A stretch of DNA of 64,000 bases from Pseudoxanthomonas sp. Root630 (GTDB lineage: Bacteria; Pseudomonadota; Gammaproteobacteria; Xanthomonadales; Xanthomonadaceae). This document shows, one piece after another, positions 26,896 through 35,411 of the stretch (position 1 is the stretch's first letter; each line of letters opens with the position of its first letter). The notes beneath the pieces were generated by a model, which searched no databases, was not told where the DNA came from, and was given only the letters and a program-made list of their open reading frames with translations. A program made the position numbers and the translations under genes. The stretch lies in the NCBI RefSeq assembly GCF_001427585.1, contig NZ_LMGY01000017.1, positions 1-64,000 on the forward strand, written 5' to 3'.

Positions 26896-27606
26896 TCACC
26901 ACGGCACGCGCGGACGGCTGCAGGTGAACGCTGCCGTCAGGCTCAGGCGGCCGGCGCGCGGATCCGCCACCAGTCGCGCGGGGTCGCCGATGGCGGGCGC
27001 ATGGAAGCTGGCGCCGTCGTGGAAGACCAGGCGGTTCCACCGCGCCGGAATGGCCAGTGCCTCGGCGAAGCAGGCGCTGCCGCCCCGCGGATAGGCGGCG
27101 GCCACGCCGTGGCGGCGCGAGAACTCGTCGGGCGCCAAGGCTCCGGCATCGTGCTCCATCTGTTCGATCTGCTGCGGCGACACGCGCGGCACGAAGAACT
27201 GCAGGCCACCCAGCATCTCGTCGTGGAACAGGAACAGCTCCGCAAGCACGACACGCTGCTCCGGCTCGAACGCGCGCACGCGCTGCGGATTCCAGTGGAC
27301 GGGCGCCAACGCCTGCGGCGCTGATGTGACCAGCGCCAGCCGGCTGGCGCCGAACTGCGTGCGCCGTACGCCGAGCGCCTGCCGGGCATGCTCGCGGAAG
27401 ACATCGCCCAGCAAATGGGTGAATTCCTCGGGCATGCGCAGCTGCTGCCCGGGGAACTGGCCGGCCGGGGCCTGCTGGAAGTCCTCGCGATAGGCATAGG
27501 CGAAGGCGGGCAGTCGCTCGGGGCCGACCAGCGCGTCATCGATCACGACGCACGCGTGACCGTCGCCGATGGGCAGCGCCCTGACCACGGGACGAGGGTT
27601 GAACAT
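26896..27606 (-). CDS. DUF6445 family protein
   Basis: 236 aa. Features of DUF6445: MFNPRPVVRALPIGDGHACV start, VIDDALVGPERLPAFA, FRRTQFGASRLALVTSAP-like core, LFLFHDEMLGGLQFFVPR, and the C-terminal ARWNRLVFHDGASFHAPAIG. The His residues in FHDE and FHDGASFH recall a 2-oxoglutarate/Fe(II) dioxygenase-like jelly roll, but this is inference. ATG at 27606 with GGGAGT upstream; the frame upstream to 27870 is a shadow of the divergent gene. Confidence 0.82.
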   Translation of the reverse strand: MFNPRPVVRALPIGDGHACVVIDDALVGPERLPAFAYAYREDFQQAPAGQFPGQQLRMPEEFTHLLGDVFREHARQALGVRRTQFGASRLALVTSAPQALAPVHWNPQRVRAFEPEQRVVLAELFLFHDEMLGGLQFFVPRVSPQQIEQMEHDAGALAPDEFSRRHGVAAAYPRGGSACFAEALAIPARWNRLVFHDGASFHAPAIGDPARLVADPRAGRLSLTAAFTCSRPRVPW

Positions 27607-27751
27607 CGCGACTCCCGGCAGGCCGGCCCGCGCCGGCGGGGCCACGATAGAACGCCTCGCGGACGGATGGCATGCCGCTGGTCCGCCGGCCACGACGCCG
27701 CCATCGCCAGCGCGTACCATCACGCCCGTTCCCACGCCTTGCGTACCTGCC

Positions 27752-28303
27752 ATGCAGCCCGACAACGACTTCGACCCCGACGACAACTTCCGCCATGCCT
27801 TCGAGGATGACGACGACATGGATCTGGACGACACCGAGGCACTGGTGTGGAACCTGTTGGTCCTGATCAACCCGGGCGATGAGGAGACCGCGCTTCGCCA
27901 GTTCGCGGCCTATCGCGACGCCACCGGCGAGGAAGCCATGGAACCGGACCAGGTGCTGTGGACGCTGAAGGATGCGATCGACTGGACGTCGGGGTTCTAC
28001 GTGGACTGGAAAGATGCGGAATCCTTCGTCGATTGCGTCAACCAGCTCGCCGCGCGCTATGCCATCGAGATCGACTGGGGCGGCGACACCAGCGATGAGG
28101 ACTTCATGGACGACGCGGAGGTGCCGGTGCTGATGGCGACGGCCTACGACCGCCTGCGCGAACACGGCTACACGCTGTGGAACTGGAATACCGGCGGCGA
28201 CGCCTATGCCGGCTGGATGGCGCTGCGCCGCGACGACGAAGGCATGCAGCAGCTCGCCGCGGTGATGGGCGTGGAAATCCGCCCGGGCAGCGACGCGTTC
28301 TAG
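27752..28303 (+). CDS. DUF6630 family protein
   Basis: 183 aa, acidic. N-terminus very rich in D, E and N (DNDFDPDDNFRHAFEDDDD), then the DUF6630 pattern ALVWNLLVLINPGDEETALR, DAIDWTSGFYVDWKD, IEIDWGGDTSDEDFM and YTLWNWNTGGDAYAGWM. Soluble; function unknown. Divergent from the DUF6445 gene (145 nt apart). Confidence 0.83.
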   Translation: MQPDNDFDPDDNFRHAFEDDDDMDLDDTEALVWNLLVLINPGDEETALRQFAAYRDATGEEAMEPDQVLWTLKDAIDWTSGFYVDWKDAESFVDCVNQLAARYAIEIDWGGDTSDEDFMDDAEVPVLMATAYDRLREHGYTLWNWNTGGDAYAGWMALRRDDEGMQQLAAVMGVEIRPGSDAF

Positions 28304-28313
28304 GGCGAACGCG

Positions 28314-28691
28314 TCACAGCGTCCGCAGGAATTCGGTGATGGCCTCGAGTTCGGTCTTGTGCAGGTCGAGCGGCTTGAGCAACGGATCGACCTGCGGGAA
28401 CAACGGATCGTCGAGTTGCTCCGGCTTGCGCTGCGGCCTAGGCATGCCGACGTTGTACATGTTCACCACGCCACGCAGCTCCATGAAGCCGCCGCTGTGC
28501 ATGTACGGGCCCGTCTTGCCGACGTTGCGCAGCGTCGGCGTGCGGAATTTCCCACTGTCGGCAGGGTCGCCGGTCACCCGGTAGCGGCCCAGGTCCTCCT
28601 TCGACCGGCCGTAGAAATGCAGGCCGAGGTTGTGGAAGCGATTGTCGGTCAGCGCGGGCCCGCTGTGGCAGTTCATGCAGCGCGCCTGGGT
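28314..28691 (-). pseudogene. C-terminal remnant of a di-haem cytochrome c peroxidase (MauG/CcpA family)
   Basis: 126 codons remain. The fragment begins TQARCMNCHSGPALTD with the CxxCH haem site (C-M-N-C-H) of the second domain, then DNRFHNLGLHFYGR, FRTPTLRNVGKTGPYMHSGG (distal Met ligand region) and the family tail HKTELEAITEFLRTL. Directly upstream, at 28692-28694, the frame meets a TAG codon and all homology ends, so the first haem domain and signal peptide are missing. The break marks the edge of a lower-GC insertion (28692 to about 30350). Confidence 0.85.
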
Positions 28692-28811
28692 CTAGAGCGG
28701 GCACAGACGCTATCGAATCTGCTCTATGTCCAATCCTCTGTGACGCCGATCCAGCGCCAAGACACTGTACGTCGATGGTTGTCGTTCGATGCCTCACCCC
28801 ACACGGGTACG

Positions 28812-29948
28812 CTATTGATCCCCGCACTTTGCAAAGTGCGTGACGAGGAGATCTCGCACTTCGATCGGCACTTCCATGTCTAGCATGCTCCTCTCCACTT
28901 TTGCGCCACCGGCGATCATGGAGAGCACGGCGGCTCTCCCATATGCAGGGTCATTGGCCAGCGCTCTACTTCTCAGGAAGTGGTGAAGGATGTCTCCGTA
29001 CTCTCCGTTGTCCATGTACTTCACCGAGTAGTCCGCGCCCCGTTCGAGCAGCATTGCGCCGTAAGCATCGTTCTTTCCCGAGAAAAATGATGGGGCCCAA
29101 TAGGGCGCTCCGTGGAACGATATGGAATTGATGTTCTTGTTCTTCTTGTTGAATGCCTCATACACGGCTACGTTGCCATGCTTCAGGGCCAACGGAATCG
29201 TATAGTCGGGTATCGCGACTCCGGTCGCCATGATCCTCTTCATGACCTCCGGAGGCGCACTGTAGAGCGCTGCCAGTTGCATGATGTTCTTAGGGTACCC
29301 CGGCTCCTCCCTTCCGTCGTCGAGTTCCAATGGGTATCCGTCCTGTATCTTCGCCAGCAGCGCGCTCCACCTTGACTCTTTGAAGTCGTCGACCACCTGC
29401 ATGTACAGGGAGCGATGACGAGCCACTTCTTCGGAAGTGCCGATTGTCGCCCGGAGGGTGTTCCTCGCTTTCCTGCAGGTGTTGAATGTGTTGGAGATGA
29501 GCAGGTAGTTCTTCTGATCGGGCCACGTGGATTGGGCGCGTATGTGCTCGTTGATGGAGTCGTGGTATGCGCTGCATGCGTCGAGAAGTGCGTCGAGCTC
29601 TTGTCTGTCGTAGTTGCAGCACTCCGCCGGCTTCGGAAACTCGATGGTGGCCAGTTCAGTCCAGGCAGACTCCAGGCCATGTTCCTGTGCCTTCTGCGCA
29701 CAAGGAAGATCGACGTCCAAGGACGTTGCCTTGGCGTGGTGGCTGTTCGGCAGTGCCCTCGGTTCCGGCGAGCGGACGGTGCCGCGCTCTGCCTCTCCTT
29801 CGGGCCGTTCCATTGCCGCCCTCGTTAGGATCCCATCCGCGCCTATGCAGGAGTACAAGCAAAAAGATGCCGCCAAGATGGCGGCAACGGTTAATGATGT
29901 CTTCCTCTTACTGGTAGTGGGCACCGAAACAACCGCCAACAAGTTCAT
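28812..29948 (-). CDS. Putative exported lipoprotein with C-terminal ankyrin-like repeats
   Basis: About 378 aa. Hydrophobic export signal AAILAASFCLYSC with a lipobox-like LYSC, so probably lipid-anchored. A Cys-containing middle region (ECCNYDRQELDALLDACSAY, FNTCRKARNTLRA) is followed by ankyrin-like repeats: IMQLAALYSAPPEVMKRIMA, TIPLALKHGNVAVYEAFNKK, AYGAMLLERGADYSVKY and AVLSMIAGGAKVE. Base composition is clearly lower in G+C than flanking genes and the codon use differs, which suggests transfer. The start (29948) overlaps the previous gene by 41 nt; a GTG at 29924 is possible. I do not recognise the family. Confidence 0.65.
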   Translation of the reverse strand: MNLLAVVSVPTTSKRKTSLTVAAILAASFCLYSCIGADGILTRAAMERPEGEAERGTVRSPEPRALPNSHHAKATSLDVDLPCAQKAQEHGLESAWTELATIEFPKPAECCNYDRQELDALLDACSAYHDSINEHIRAQSTWPDQKNYLLISNTFNTCRKARNTLRATIGTSEEVARHRSLYMQVVDDFKESRWSALLAKIQDGYPLELDDGREEPGYPKNIMQLAALYSAPPEVMKRIMATGVAIPDYTIPLALKHGNVAVYEAFNKKNKNINSISFHGAPYWAPSFFSGKNDAYGAMLLERGADYSVKYMDNGEYGDILHHFLRSRALANDPAYGRAAVLSMIAGGAKVERSMLDMEVPIEVRDLLVTHFAKCGDQ

Positions 29949-30258
29949 TACAGAGGAAGTATTCGTTCGCTGGCGAATCCGCCACAACATCGAGGGCCTC
30001 GTTCTTCTCGGACGAGGTCTGCAGCTCGATGTGGGCGCTGTAACCGTTATGGTCTGGCAAGCATGCGCTAGTGACGTCCTGGAAGAAATTCTCCAGGCGC
30101 ACGGACAGCACTGAGTCCGCATAGCACTTGTGCGCGATGTCAGAATTGATGTCGTACTGAAGATGATTGTAGAACGGGTCGCTCTCTTGCCCAGACGACG
30201 TGATGGGCAACAGAGTGACCAATCCTGCGATTGCGAAGGGGAGCACCAGCGTCTTCAT
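29908..30258 (-). CDS. Small exported protein of unknown function
   Basis: 116 aa. Signal peptide MKTLVLPFAIAGLVTLLPIT ending near SSG-QES; mature part about 93 residues, acidic, with four cysteines (KCYAD, SACLPD, FLCNEL, GGCFG) that could form two disulfides. AGGAGT lies 5 nt before the ATG and a strong sigma-70 promoter lies about 60 nt upstream. Low G+C. Overlaps the start of the ankyrin-like lipoprotein gene, so the two are probably translated together. No family recognised. Confidence 0.7.
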   Translation of the reverse strand: MKTLVLPFAIAGLVTLLPITSSGQESDPFYNHLQYDINSDIAHKCYADSVLSVRLENFFQDVTSACLPDHNGYSAHIELQTSSEKNEALDVVADSPANEYFLCNELVGGCFGAHYQ

Positions 30259-30317
30259 CCTTACTCCTTGGAATGGGGAGATTGCGCGAGGCGCGTGTTT
30301 GCGCTCCCGGCGGACAC

Positions 30318-30346
30318 GATATAGCTCTATGATTGCAGTGAGTCAA
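30318..30346 (-). promoter_or_regulatory. Sigma-70 promoter for the low-GC gene pair
   Basis: On the minus strand TTGACT (30341-30346), a 17-nt spacer and TATATC (30318-30323) match the -35 and -10 consensus well. Transcription would start near 30311, about 50 nt before the small exported-protein gene. Confidence 0.75.
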
Positions 30347-30450
30347 TACTAATGAGAAGTATTCGCATTTACGTGAGGGGGCGCCTCGACGCTTTGGAGG
30401 CGCGGCAGCAAGAGTGCCAGCGTCAGAAAGAACATCGCACCCGCTTCGGA

Positions 30451-31422
30451 TCAGGGCGCGGTGGCCGCCGGCGTCGCTGTCGCCTGCACCGGCGCATCCG
30501 GCATGGCGGTGTCGGCGTCCGGCTTCGGTGCGCCGGGGGCGAGCAGCTGGCCTTCGCCCTGCAACGCCTCTTCCGCGGCCTTGGTCATCACCACGATGCT
30601 GATGCGGCGGTTGATGGGGTTCTGCGGATTCTGCTTGTCGAACAGCACCGATGACGACAGGCCGACGACGCGCGAGACCTTGTCCTCGTGCATGCCGCCG
30701 ACCACCAGGGCGCGGCGCGCGGCATTGGCGCGCTCGGCGCTGAGTTCCCAGTTGGTGTAGCCGCGGTTCGTCGTGTACTGCGTGGTATCGGTGTGCCCGG
30801 TGATGCTGATGTGGTTCGGCACCTGGTTGATGAAGGTCGCCAGCTCGGCCAGGATCGCCTGCGTGTAAGGCTTCAACACCGTGCCGCCGAGGTCGAACAT
30901 CGGCCGGTTCTGCTGGTCGACGATCTGGATGCGCAGGCCTTCCGGCGTCAGGTCGAGCAACAGCTGGTCCTTGAACGGTTCCAGCGCCTGGCTCTTGCCG
31001 ATGGCTTCCTGCAGCGCCTGCATCAGGGTTTCGAGGCGCTGCTTCTCCTGCGCCTTCTGCTGTTCTTCGGACACCTGCTGCGCATCGCCCGGCGGCTTGG
31101 CGAACGGGTTGTCGCTCTCGCCCTTGGGCAGGTCCATCGTGCCGCCGAGCTTGATCATCGAGGTGCTGGCGCCGCCTGGACCAGCCGGGCCGGGTGCGGG
31201 CGAGAAGCTCTTGCCGCTCAGCGGGCTGGGATTGCGGAAGTACTCCGAGATCGCCGCACGATCCTTGTTGGTCGTGGCGCCCATCAGCCACATCACCAGG
31301 AAGAACGCCATCATCGCGGTGACGAAGTCCGCATAGGCGACTTTCCACGAGCCGCCGTGGTGGCCGCCGCCGGCGACCTTCTTGACCCGGCGAACGATGA
31401 TGGTGGGGCGCTGCTCGCTCAT
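30451..31422 (-). CDS. motB: Flagellar motor stator protein MotB
   Basis: 323 aa. Ion-channel helix WKVAYADFVTAMMAFFLVMW with the proton-binding Asp32, plug region, and an OmpA-type peptidoglycan-binding domain (about 170-290: VPNHISITGHTDTTQYT, NWELSAERANAARRAL, NPINRRISIVVM). The C-terminal tail is rich in P, A and T. Anchors the stator to the cell wall. Starts 9 nt after motA; both on the minus strand. The gap to the low-GC insertion (30347-30450) shows nothing certain. Confidence 0.95.
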   Translation of the reverse strand: MSEQRPTIIVRRVKKVAGGGHHGGSWKVAYADFVTAMMAFFLVMWLMGATTNKDRAAISEYFRNPSPLSGKSFSPAPGPAGPGGASTSMIKLGGTMDLPKGESDNPFAKPPGDAQQVSEEQQKAQEKQRLETLMQALQEAIGKSQALEPFKDQLLLDLTPEGLRIQIVDQQNRPMFDLGGTVLKPYTQAILAELATFINQVPNHISITGHTDTTQYTTNRGYTNWELSAERANAARRALVVGGMHEDKVSRVVGLSSSVLFDKQNPQNPINRRISIVVMTKAAEEALQGEGQLLAPGAPKPDADTAMPDAPVQATATPAATAP

Positions 31423-31431
31423 CGCCGTGGC

Positions 31432-32286
31432 TTACTTGTTGGCCTTCAGGTGCGCTTCGAACTCGGCGAACGGCGGGCGCACGTCCGAGGGCAGCGTCTT
31501 GCGGGCGAACTCCAGCGCGACGGCCGGGTTGTAGCCGCGCAGGCAGGCGAGCAGGGCGGTCTTCACCGATTCGTACATGCGGCTGTCCTGTTCCACCTGC
31601 GCCTCGATCGCGGCGGCCAGCGGCGAGACGAAGCCGTAGGCCAGCAGGATGCCGAGGAAGGTGCCGACCAGCGCGGCGGCCACGTGCGCACCGACCGCGG
31701 CGATGTCGCCGCCGATCGAGCCCATCGTCACGATGATGCCGAGCACCGCGGCCACGATGCCGAAGCCAGGCAGGCCGTCGGACACCTTCTGCAGCGCATG
31801 CGCCGGCGCCATCGCTTCGTGGTGGTGCTTCTCCAGCTCCAGCTCGAGCAGCGGCTCCAGTTCGTGCGGTTCGATGTTGCTGCCCACCATCAGGCGCAGG
31901 CACTCGGTCAGGAAGTCGAGCAGATGGTGGTCGGCGAGGATCTTGGGGTACTTCTGGAACAGCGGGCTGTTGGTCGGGTTCTCGATGTGCTCTTCCAGCG
32001 ACATGAAGCCATCGCGGCGCGCCTTGTTGAGCATCTCGTGGATCAGCGTCAGCACGTCCAGGTAGTCGGACGACTTGTACTTCGCGCCCTTGAAGACCGA
32101 CAGCGTCGCCGAGATCGTGCTCTTCACCACCTTGGTCGGATTGCTGGCCATGAAGGCGCCCAACGCAGCGCCGCCGATGATGACCAGCTCGAAGGGCTGC
32201 CACAGGGCGCCGAGCTTGCCGTGCGAGCCGAGGTAGCCGCCGATCACGCTCAAGGTGACGATGATGAAGCCGACGATGATGAGCAT
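31432..32286 (-). CDS. motA: Flagellar motor stator protein MotA
   Basis: 284 aa, standard length. Four membrane segments (about 2-20, 33-52, 170-190, 200-222) with a large cytoplasmic loop containing LTECLRLMVGSNIEPHELEP, where Arg and Glu contact the rotor, and the conserved prolines in DGLPGFGIVAAVLGIIVTMG and GFVSPLAAAI. Forms the proton channel with MotB. ATG at 32286; the frame upstream is not coding. No other flagellar genes are in the window. Confidence 0.95.
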   Translation of the reverse strand: MLIIVGFIIVTLSVIGGYLGSHGKLGALWQPFELVIIGGAALGAFMASNPTKVVKSTISATLSVFKGAKYKSSDYLDVLTLIHEMLNKARRDGFMSLEEHIENPTNSPLFQKYPKILADHHLLDFLTECLRLMVGSNIEPHELEPLLELELEKHHHEAMAPAHALQKVSDGLPGFGIVAAVLGIIVTMGSIGGDIAAVGAHVAAALVGTFLGILLAYGFVSPLAAAIEAQVEQDSRMYESVKTALLACLRGYNPAVALEFARKTLPSDVRPPFAEFEAHLKANK

Positions 32287-32392
32287 GGCGACGGGACGCA
32301 GGGGTGGGGTTTCCTCTGGATCGGCCCGTCCACCGGTTTCTTGAGCGCCGACCGTTCGTCGGGACTGGCCCGGGAGTGACCTTCGGCAGGGT

Positions 32393-32437
32393 TGACTACA
32401 GTTGTCGTCACGGGCATGTTGACGACAACTGTAGTCA
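32393..32437. promoter_or_regulatory. Double BlaI/MecI-type operator
   Basis: Two 18-bp imperfect dyads, TGACTACAGTTGTCGTCA (32393-32410) and TGACGACAACTGTAGTCA (32420-32437), are exact inverted copies of each other with centres 27 bp apart. The TACA-GT-TGT core fits BlaI/MecI operators. TTGACT at 32392-32397 could be a -35. The pair ends 12 nt before the blaI-like gene, so autorepression is likely; it also lies upstream of motA on the other strand. Confidence 0.8.
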
Positions 32438-32449
32438 CAAGGCGATCCC

Positions 32450-32845
32450 ATGCCCGGCAAGGCCCGCAAGTCCATTGGCGACCAGGAACTGGCGCTGCTG
32501 CAGCACCTGTCCGAGCACGGCGAGGCCAGCGTTGGCGAGGTGGCTGCTGCGTTCGGCGAACCGCGCGGCCTGGCGCGCTCCACCGTGCTGACGATGATGG
32601 AGCGGCTGCGGGCCAAGGCTTACCTGCGCCGCCGGCCGGTGGATGGCGTGTACCGCTATGCGCCGGTAGCCCAGTCCGATGACGTCATGCGCACGGCGGT
32701 CGGCAGTTTCGTGGAGAAAACCCTGCAGGGGTCGCTGTCCCCGTTCGTCGCGTGGATGTCGCAGCGCTCGGAAGTGAGCGACGACGAACTCGCCGAACTC
32801 GAAGCGCTGGTCGCCAATCTGCAATCCAAGCGCAAGGAGAGCTGA
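32450..32845 (+). CDS. BlaI/MecI/CopY-family transcriptional repressor
   Basis: 131 aa. Winged helix-turn-helix: IGDQELALLQHLSEHGEASV, GEVAAAFGEPRGLARSTVLT, MMERLRAKAYLRRRPVDGVY, followed by a C-terminal dimerisation region (DDVMRTAVGSFVEKTLQGSL). In known systems the repressor is cleaved after the partner M56 metalloprotease senses a signal. Directly behind a double operator, and one nt before the M56 gene. Confidence 0.92.
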   Translation: MPGKARKSIGDQELALLQHLSEHGEASVGEVAAAFGEPRGLARSTVLTMMERLRAKAYLRRRPVDGVYRYAPVAQSDDVMRTAVGSFVEKTLQGSLSPFVAWMSQRSEVSDDELAELEALVANLQSKRKES

Positions 32846-32846
32846 G

Positions 32847-34709
32847 ATGGGCCTGGAAGCTTTCGCGGATCTGATCGCATCGCGCCTGTTCGCTGTCGGC
32901 GGACAGGCCATCCTGCTCGCCGCCCTGGTCTGGGCGCTGTGCCGCTTCCTGCCGCGCCTGGATGCGCGCACGCGTGCCTGGCTGTGGTGGTTGGTCGCCA
33001 CGCAGTTGGTGGTGGGCCTGCTCTGGCATGCGCCGATCGCGCTGCCGCTGCTGCCTACGGAACCCGCCGCCGTCGCCGCCATGCAGGCCGCTCCGGCTGC
33101 CGCCGATGCAGCCACGTACCTCACGACGGTTCCGGCGACGATCGACGCCGTGGATACGGTGTCGGCGCAGGACGCGGGCACGCCGATCGCCTGGTCCGTC
33201 TGGTTGCTCGCGGCCTGGCTCGCGGGCGTGGCGGTGATGCTGGTGAATTCCGCTCGCCACGCGCTTCGTCTGCGCGGACAGCTGAAGCGCGCGCGACCCT
33301 GCACGGACCTGCGTGCGAACGAGGAATACGCCGCGCTGGGTCGCCACCTCGGCCTCTCCACCTTGCCGACGCTGCGCGTCAGCGACGAGATCGATTCGCC
33401 GATGCTCGCCGGCCCGTGGCGCCCGGTGCTGCTGCTGCCCGCGGCCGGCCTGGCGCGGATGCGCGGCGACGACCTGCGCATGGCGCTGCATCACGAACTC
33501 GCGCACCTGCAGCGTCGCGACCTCTGGTGGGCATGGATGCCGGCGTTGGCGCAGCACCTGTTCTTCTTCCATCCCGTTGCCCATCTCGCCGCGCGCGAGT
33601 ACGGCCTGGCCCGCGAAGTCGCTTGCGATGCCGCCGTGCTGGCCGACGAGCGCCACGCACCCCACGACTACGGACGCCTGCTGGTGAAGCTGGGCGTTTC
33701 CACCGCACCGTCGCCGGCGCTCGCCGGCGCCTCCCCCACGTTCCGTATCCTCAAGAGGAGACTGCTCATGCTCCAGCACACCGCATCGCCCCTGCGCAGC
33801 AGCGCCCTGGCCCTGACCATCGGCCTGGTCCTGCTGGGCGCCGTGCCGTACCAGGTCACCGCCAGCGCCCCCGTTGCGCCCGTCGCACCGACGCCCGCCG
33901 TTGCCCCGACCGCTGCCCTCGCGCCCGTCGCGGCAGCGACCGCCACCGCGACGCCGCAGGCGCGCCCGGCCGTCGCGCCGCGCGCCGTCGCCGCTGCCAG
34001 TCCGTACGCCGTGCCTGCACCGCCTCCGCCGCCGCCGCCCGCGCCGGCCGTCCCGGCTGTACCCAAGGTGGCGCCGCCCGCGCCTCCCGCACCTCCGAAA
34101 CATCCTGGCCACAGCAGCAGGCATGTGATCAACATCGACAGTGAGAGCAACGGTGATGCCTACGTCCTGATCGAAGGCAATGACGTCACGATGGCGGGCC
34201 GCAGCGACGACATCACCACTGCCCGCAAGCTGCAGCAGGGCAACGCGCCGGTGCTGTGGGTGCGTCAGGACGGCAAGCAGTACGTCGTGCGCGACAGCGC
34301 CACGTTGCAGCGCTTCAAGGCCGCGCATGCGCCGATGGAAGCGCTCGGTGCGCAACAGGGCAAGCTCGGCGAAGCGCAGGGCGCGCTCGGCGAACGCCAG
34401 GGTGCGCTGGGCGAAAAACAGGGCGAACTGGGCGAGAAGATGGCGGCCATCGCCAGCGAGCAGGCGTCGGCCGCGATGCGCGGCGGACAGGGGCGCCAGG
34501 CCGAACTCGATCGCAAGATGGAGGCCCTGGCGCGCGAACAGGATGCCTTGGCCAAGCAGCAGGATGTGCTGGCCCGCCAGCAGGATCCGCTCGCACGGCA
34601 GCAGGAAGTCCTTGCCCGCCGCCAGGAGGCTGCCGTCGTGCAGATGCGTCACGACGTGGGTCGCCTGCTGGACGACTCCATCCGCAACGGCAAGGCCCAG
34701 CGCCTCTGA
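32847..34709 (+). CDS. M56 (BlaR1-like) membrane metallopeptidase with repetitive C-terminal tail
   Basis: 620 aa. Membrane segments near 20-35, 45-65 and 117-135, then zinc motif HELAH (His216-His220) in the cytoplasmic/membrane protease domain, with a downstream EVACDAAVLAD Glu/Asp region, and another membrane segment near 315-335. The C-terminal half differs from BlaR1: no penicillin-binding sensor, but a P/A/V-rich stretch (about 340-420), a small domain (HVINIDSESNGDAYVLIEG), and a coiled-coil-like tail of LGExQGx and LARQQxx repeats (about 490-600). Ligand unknown; it should act on the repressor encoded just upstream. Confidence 0.87.
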   Translation: MGLEAFADLIASRLFAVGGQAILLAALVWALCRFLPRLDARTRAWLWWLVATQLVVGLLWHAPIALPLLPTEPAAVAAMQAAPAAADAATYLTTVPATIDAVDTVSAQDAGTPIAWSVWLLAAWLAGVAVMLVNSARHALRLRGQLKRARPCTDLRANEEYAALGRHLGLSTLPTLRVSDEIDSPMLAGPWRPVLLLPAAGLARMRGDDLRMALHHELAHLQRRDLWWAWMPALAQHLFFFHPVAHLAAREYGLAREVACDAAVLADERHAPHDYGRLLVKLGVSTAPSPALAGASPTFRILKRRLLMLQHTASPLRSSALALTIGLVLLGAVPYQVTASAPVAPVAPTPAVAPTAALAPVAAATATATPQARPAVAPRAVAAASPYAVPAPPPPPPPAPAVPAVPKVAPPAPPAPPKHPGHSSRHVINIDSESNGDAYVLIEGNDVTMAGRSDDITTARKLQQGNAPVLWVRQDGKQYVVRDSATLQRFKAAHAPMEALGAQQGKLGEAQGALGERQGALGEKQGELGEKMAAIASEQASAAMRGGQGRQAELDRKMEALAREQDALAKQQDVLARQQDPLARQQEVLARRQEAAVVQMRHDVGRLLDDSIRNGKAQRL

Positions 34710-34716
34710 GCGGGGC

Positions 34717-35007
34717 TCACCCGTCCGCGTGCAGCCCGCTCCACTGCGAGCGGGCGATGCGGATGATGGCGCGGACCTGGTCGCGGTCGCGGTGGCGCGA
34801 GATCGCGACGGCACCGAACCGCAGGGCCTGCTCGCGGAGTTCTTCGGTCAGGTCGTAGTGCGCGCCGCTGCGTTTGTCCTGATAGGCGCGCCGCGGCATG
34901 CCCAGGCGCGCGGCCATCGCATGCAGCTCGTCCAGCGTGTCGGCCATCATGTGGGCCCAGCGACGGCCGCGCCAGAGCGTGACGGCATCGTCCACGTAGA
35001 CGCTCAT
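34717..35007 (-). CDS. DUF4031 domain-containing protein
   Basis: 96 aa. Family pattern MSVYVDDAVTLWRGRRWAHM, ADTLDELHAMAARLGM, RAYQDKRSGAHYDLTEELRE, QALRFGAVAISRHRD. Small soluble protein of unknown function. Its ATG overlaps the stop of the DUF3037 gene (ATGA), so it is the third gene of a coupled operon with the HipA-like gene. Convergent with the M56 gene. Confidence 0.87.
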   Translation of the reverse strand: MSVYVDDAVTLWRGRRWAHMMADTLDELHAMAARLGMPRRAYQDKRSGAHYDLTEELREQALRFGAVAISRHRDRDQVRAIIRIARSQWSGLHADG

Positions 35008-35411
35008 CGCGGGGCGGTGGCCTTCGGCGGCCGCACCATGCGGTCCATCAGGTGGTCCAGCGTCGCCGGCAGGTCGCCACAGCGGCCCATGTGCACCGGC
35101 GAGGTCTGGATGATCGAACTGCGCTTGGCGGTGAGCCAATGGAAGCGCGCGCGCGACGGCAACAGACCGATCGGCGCAGCGGACTCGCCACCGCGGCAGA
35201 TCGCGGGAATGGTGTCCAGGTGGCGGCGCAGCGATTCGATGTCCAGCGTGGGGTCGAGCATGCGCAGGCGCGCTTCGTCCAGTTCGATCCGCGCTTCGAG
35301 GAAACCCGCGCGCTCGCACGACAGGATGATGCCGACGTTGACGAACTCCTCGCGCTCCACGCGCGGGACGACGCGGATCACCGCGTAGTCGTAGGTGTCA
35401 TGCGCGCGCAC
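35004..35411 (-). CDS. DUF3037 family protein
   Basis: 135 aa. Opens with HDTYDYAVIRVVPRVEREEF and VNVGIILSCERAGFLEARIE, the DUF3037 hallmark, and ends with FHWLTAKRSSIIQTSPVHMG. A GTG start at 35411 gives the normal family length and overlaps the HipA-like gene by 14 nt; the longer frame upstream is a shadow of that gene. DUF3037 genes are commonly paired with HipA-like kinases; the joint function is unknown to me. Confidence 0.83.
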   Translation of the reverse strand: MRAHDTYDYAVIRVVPRVEREEFVNVGIILSCERAGFLEARIELDEARLRMLDPTLDIESLRRHLDTIPAICRGGESAAPIGLLPSRARFHWLTAKRSSIIQTSPVHMGRCGDLPATLDHLMDRMVRPPKATAPR

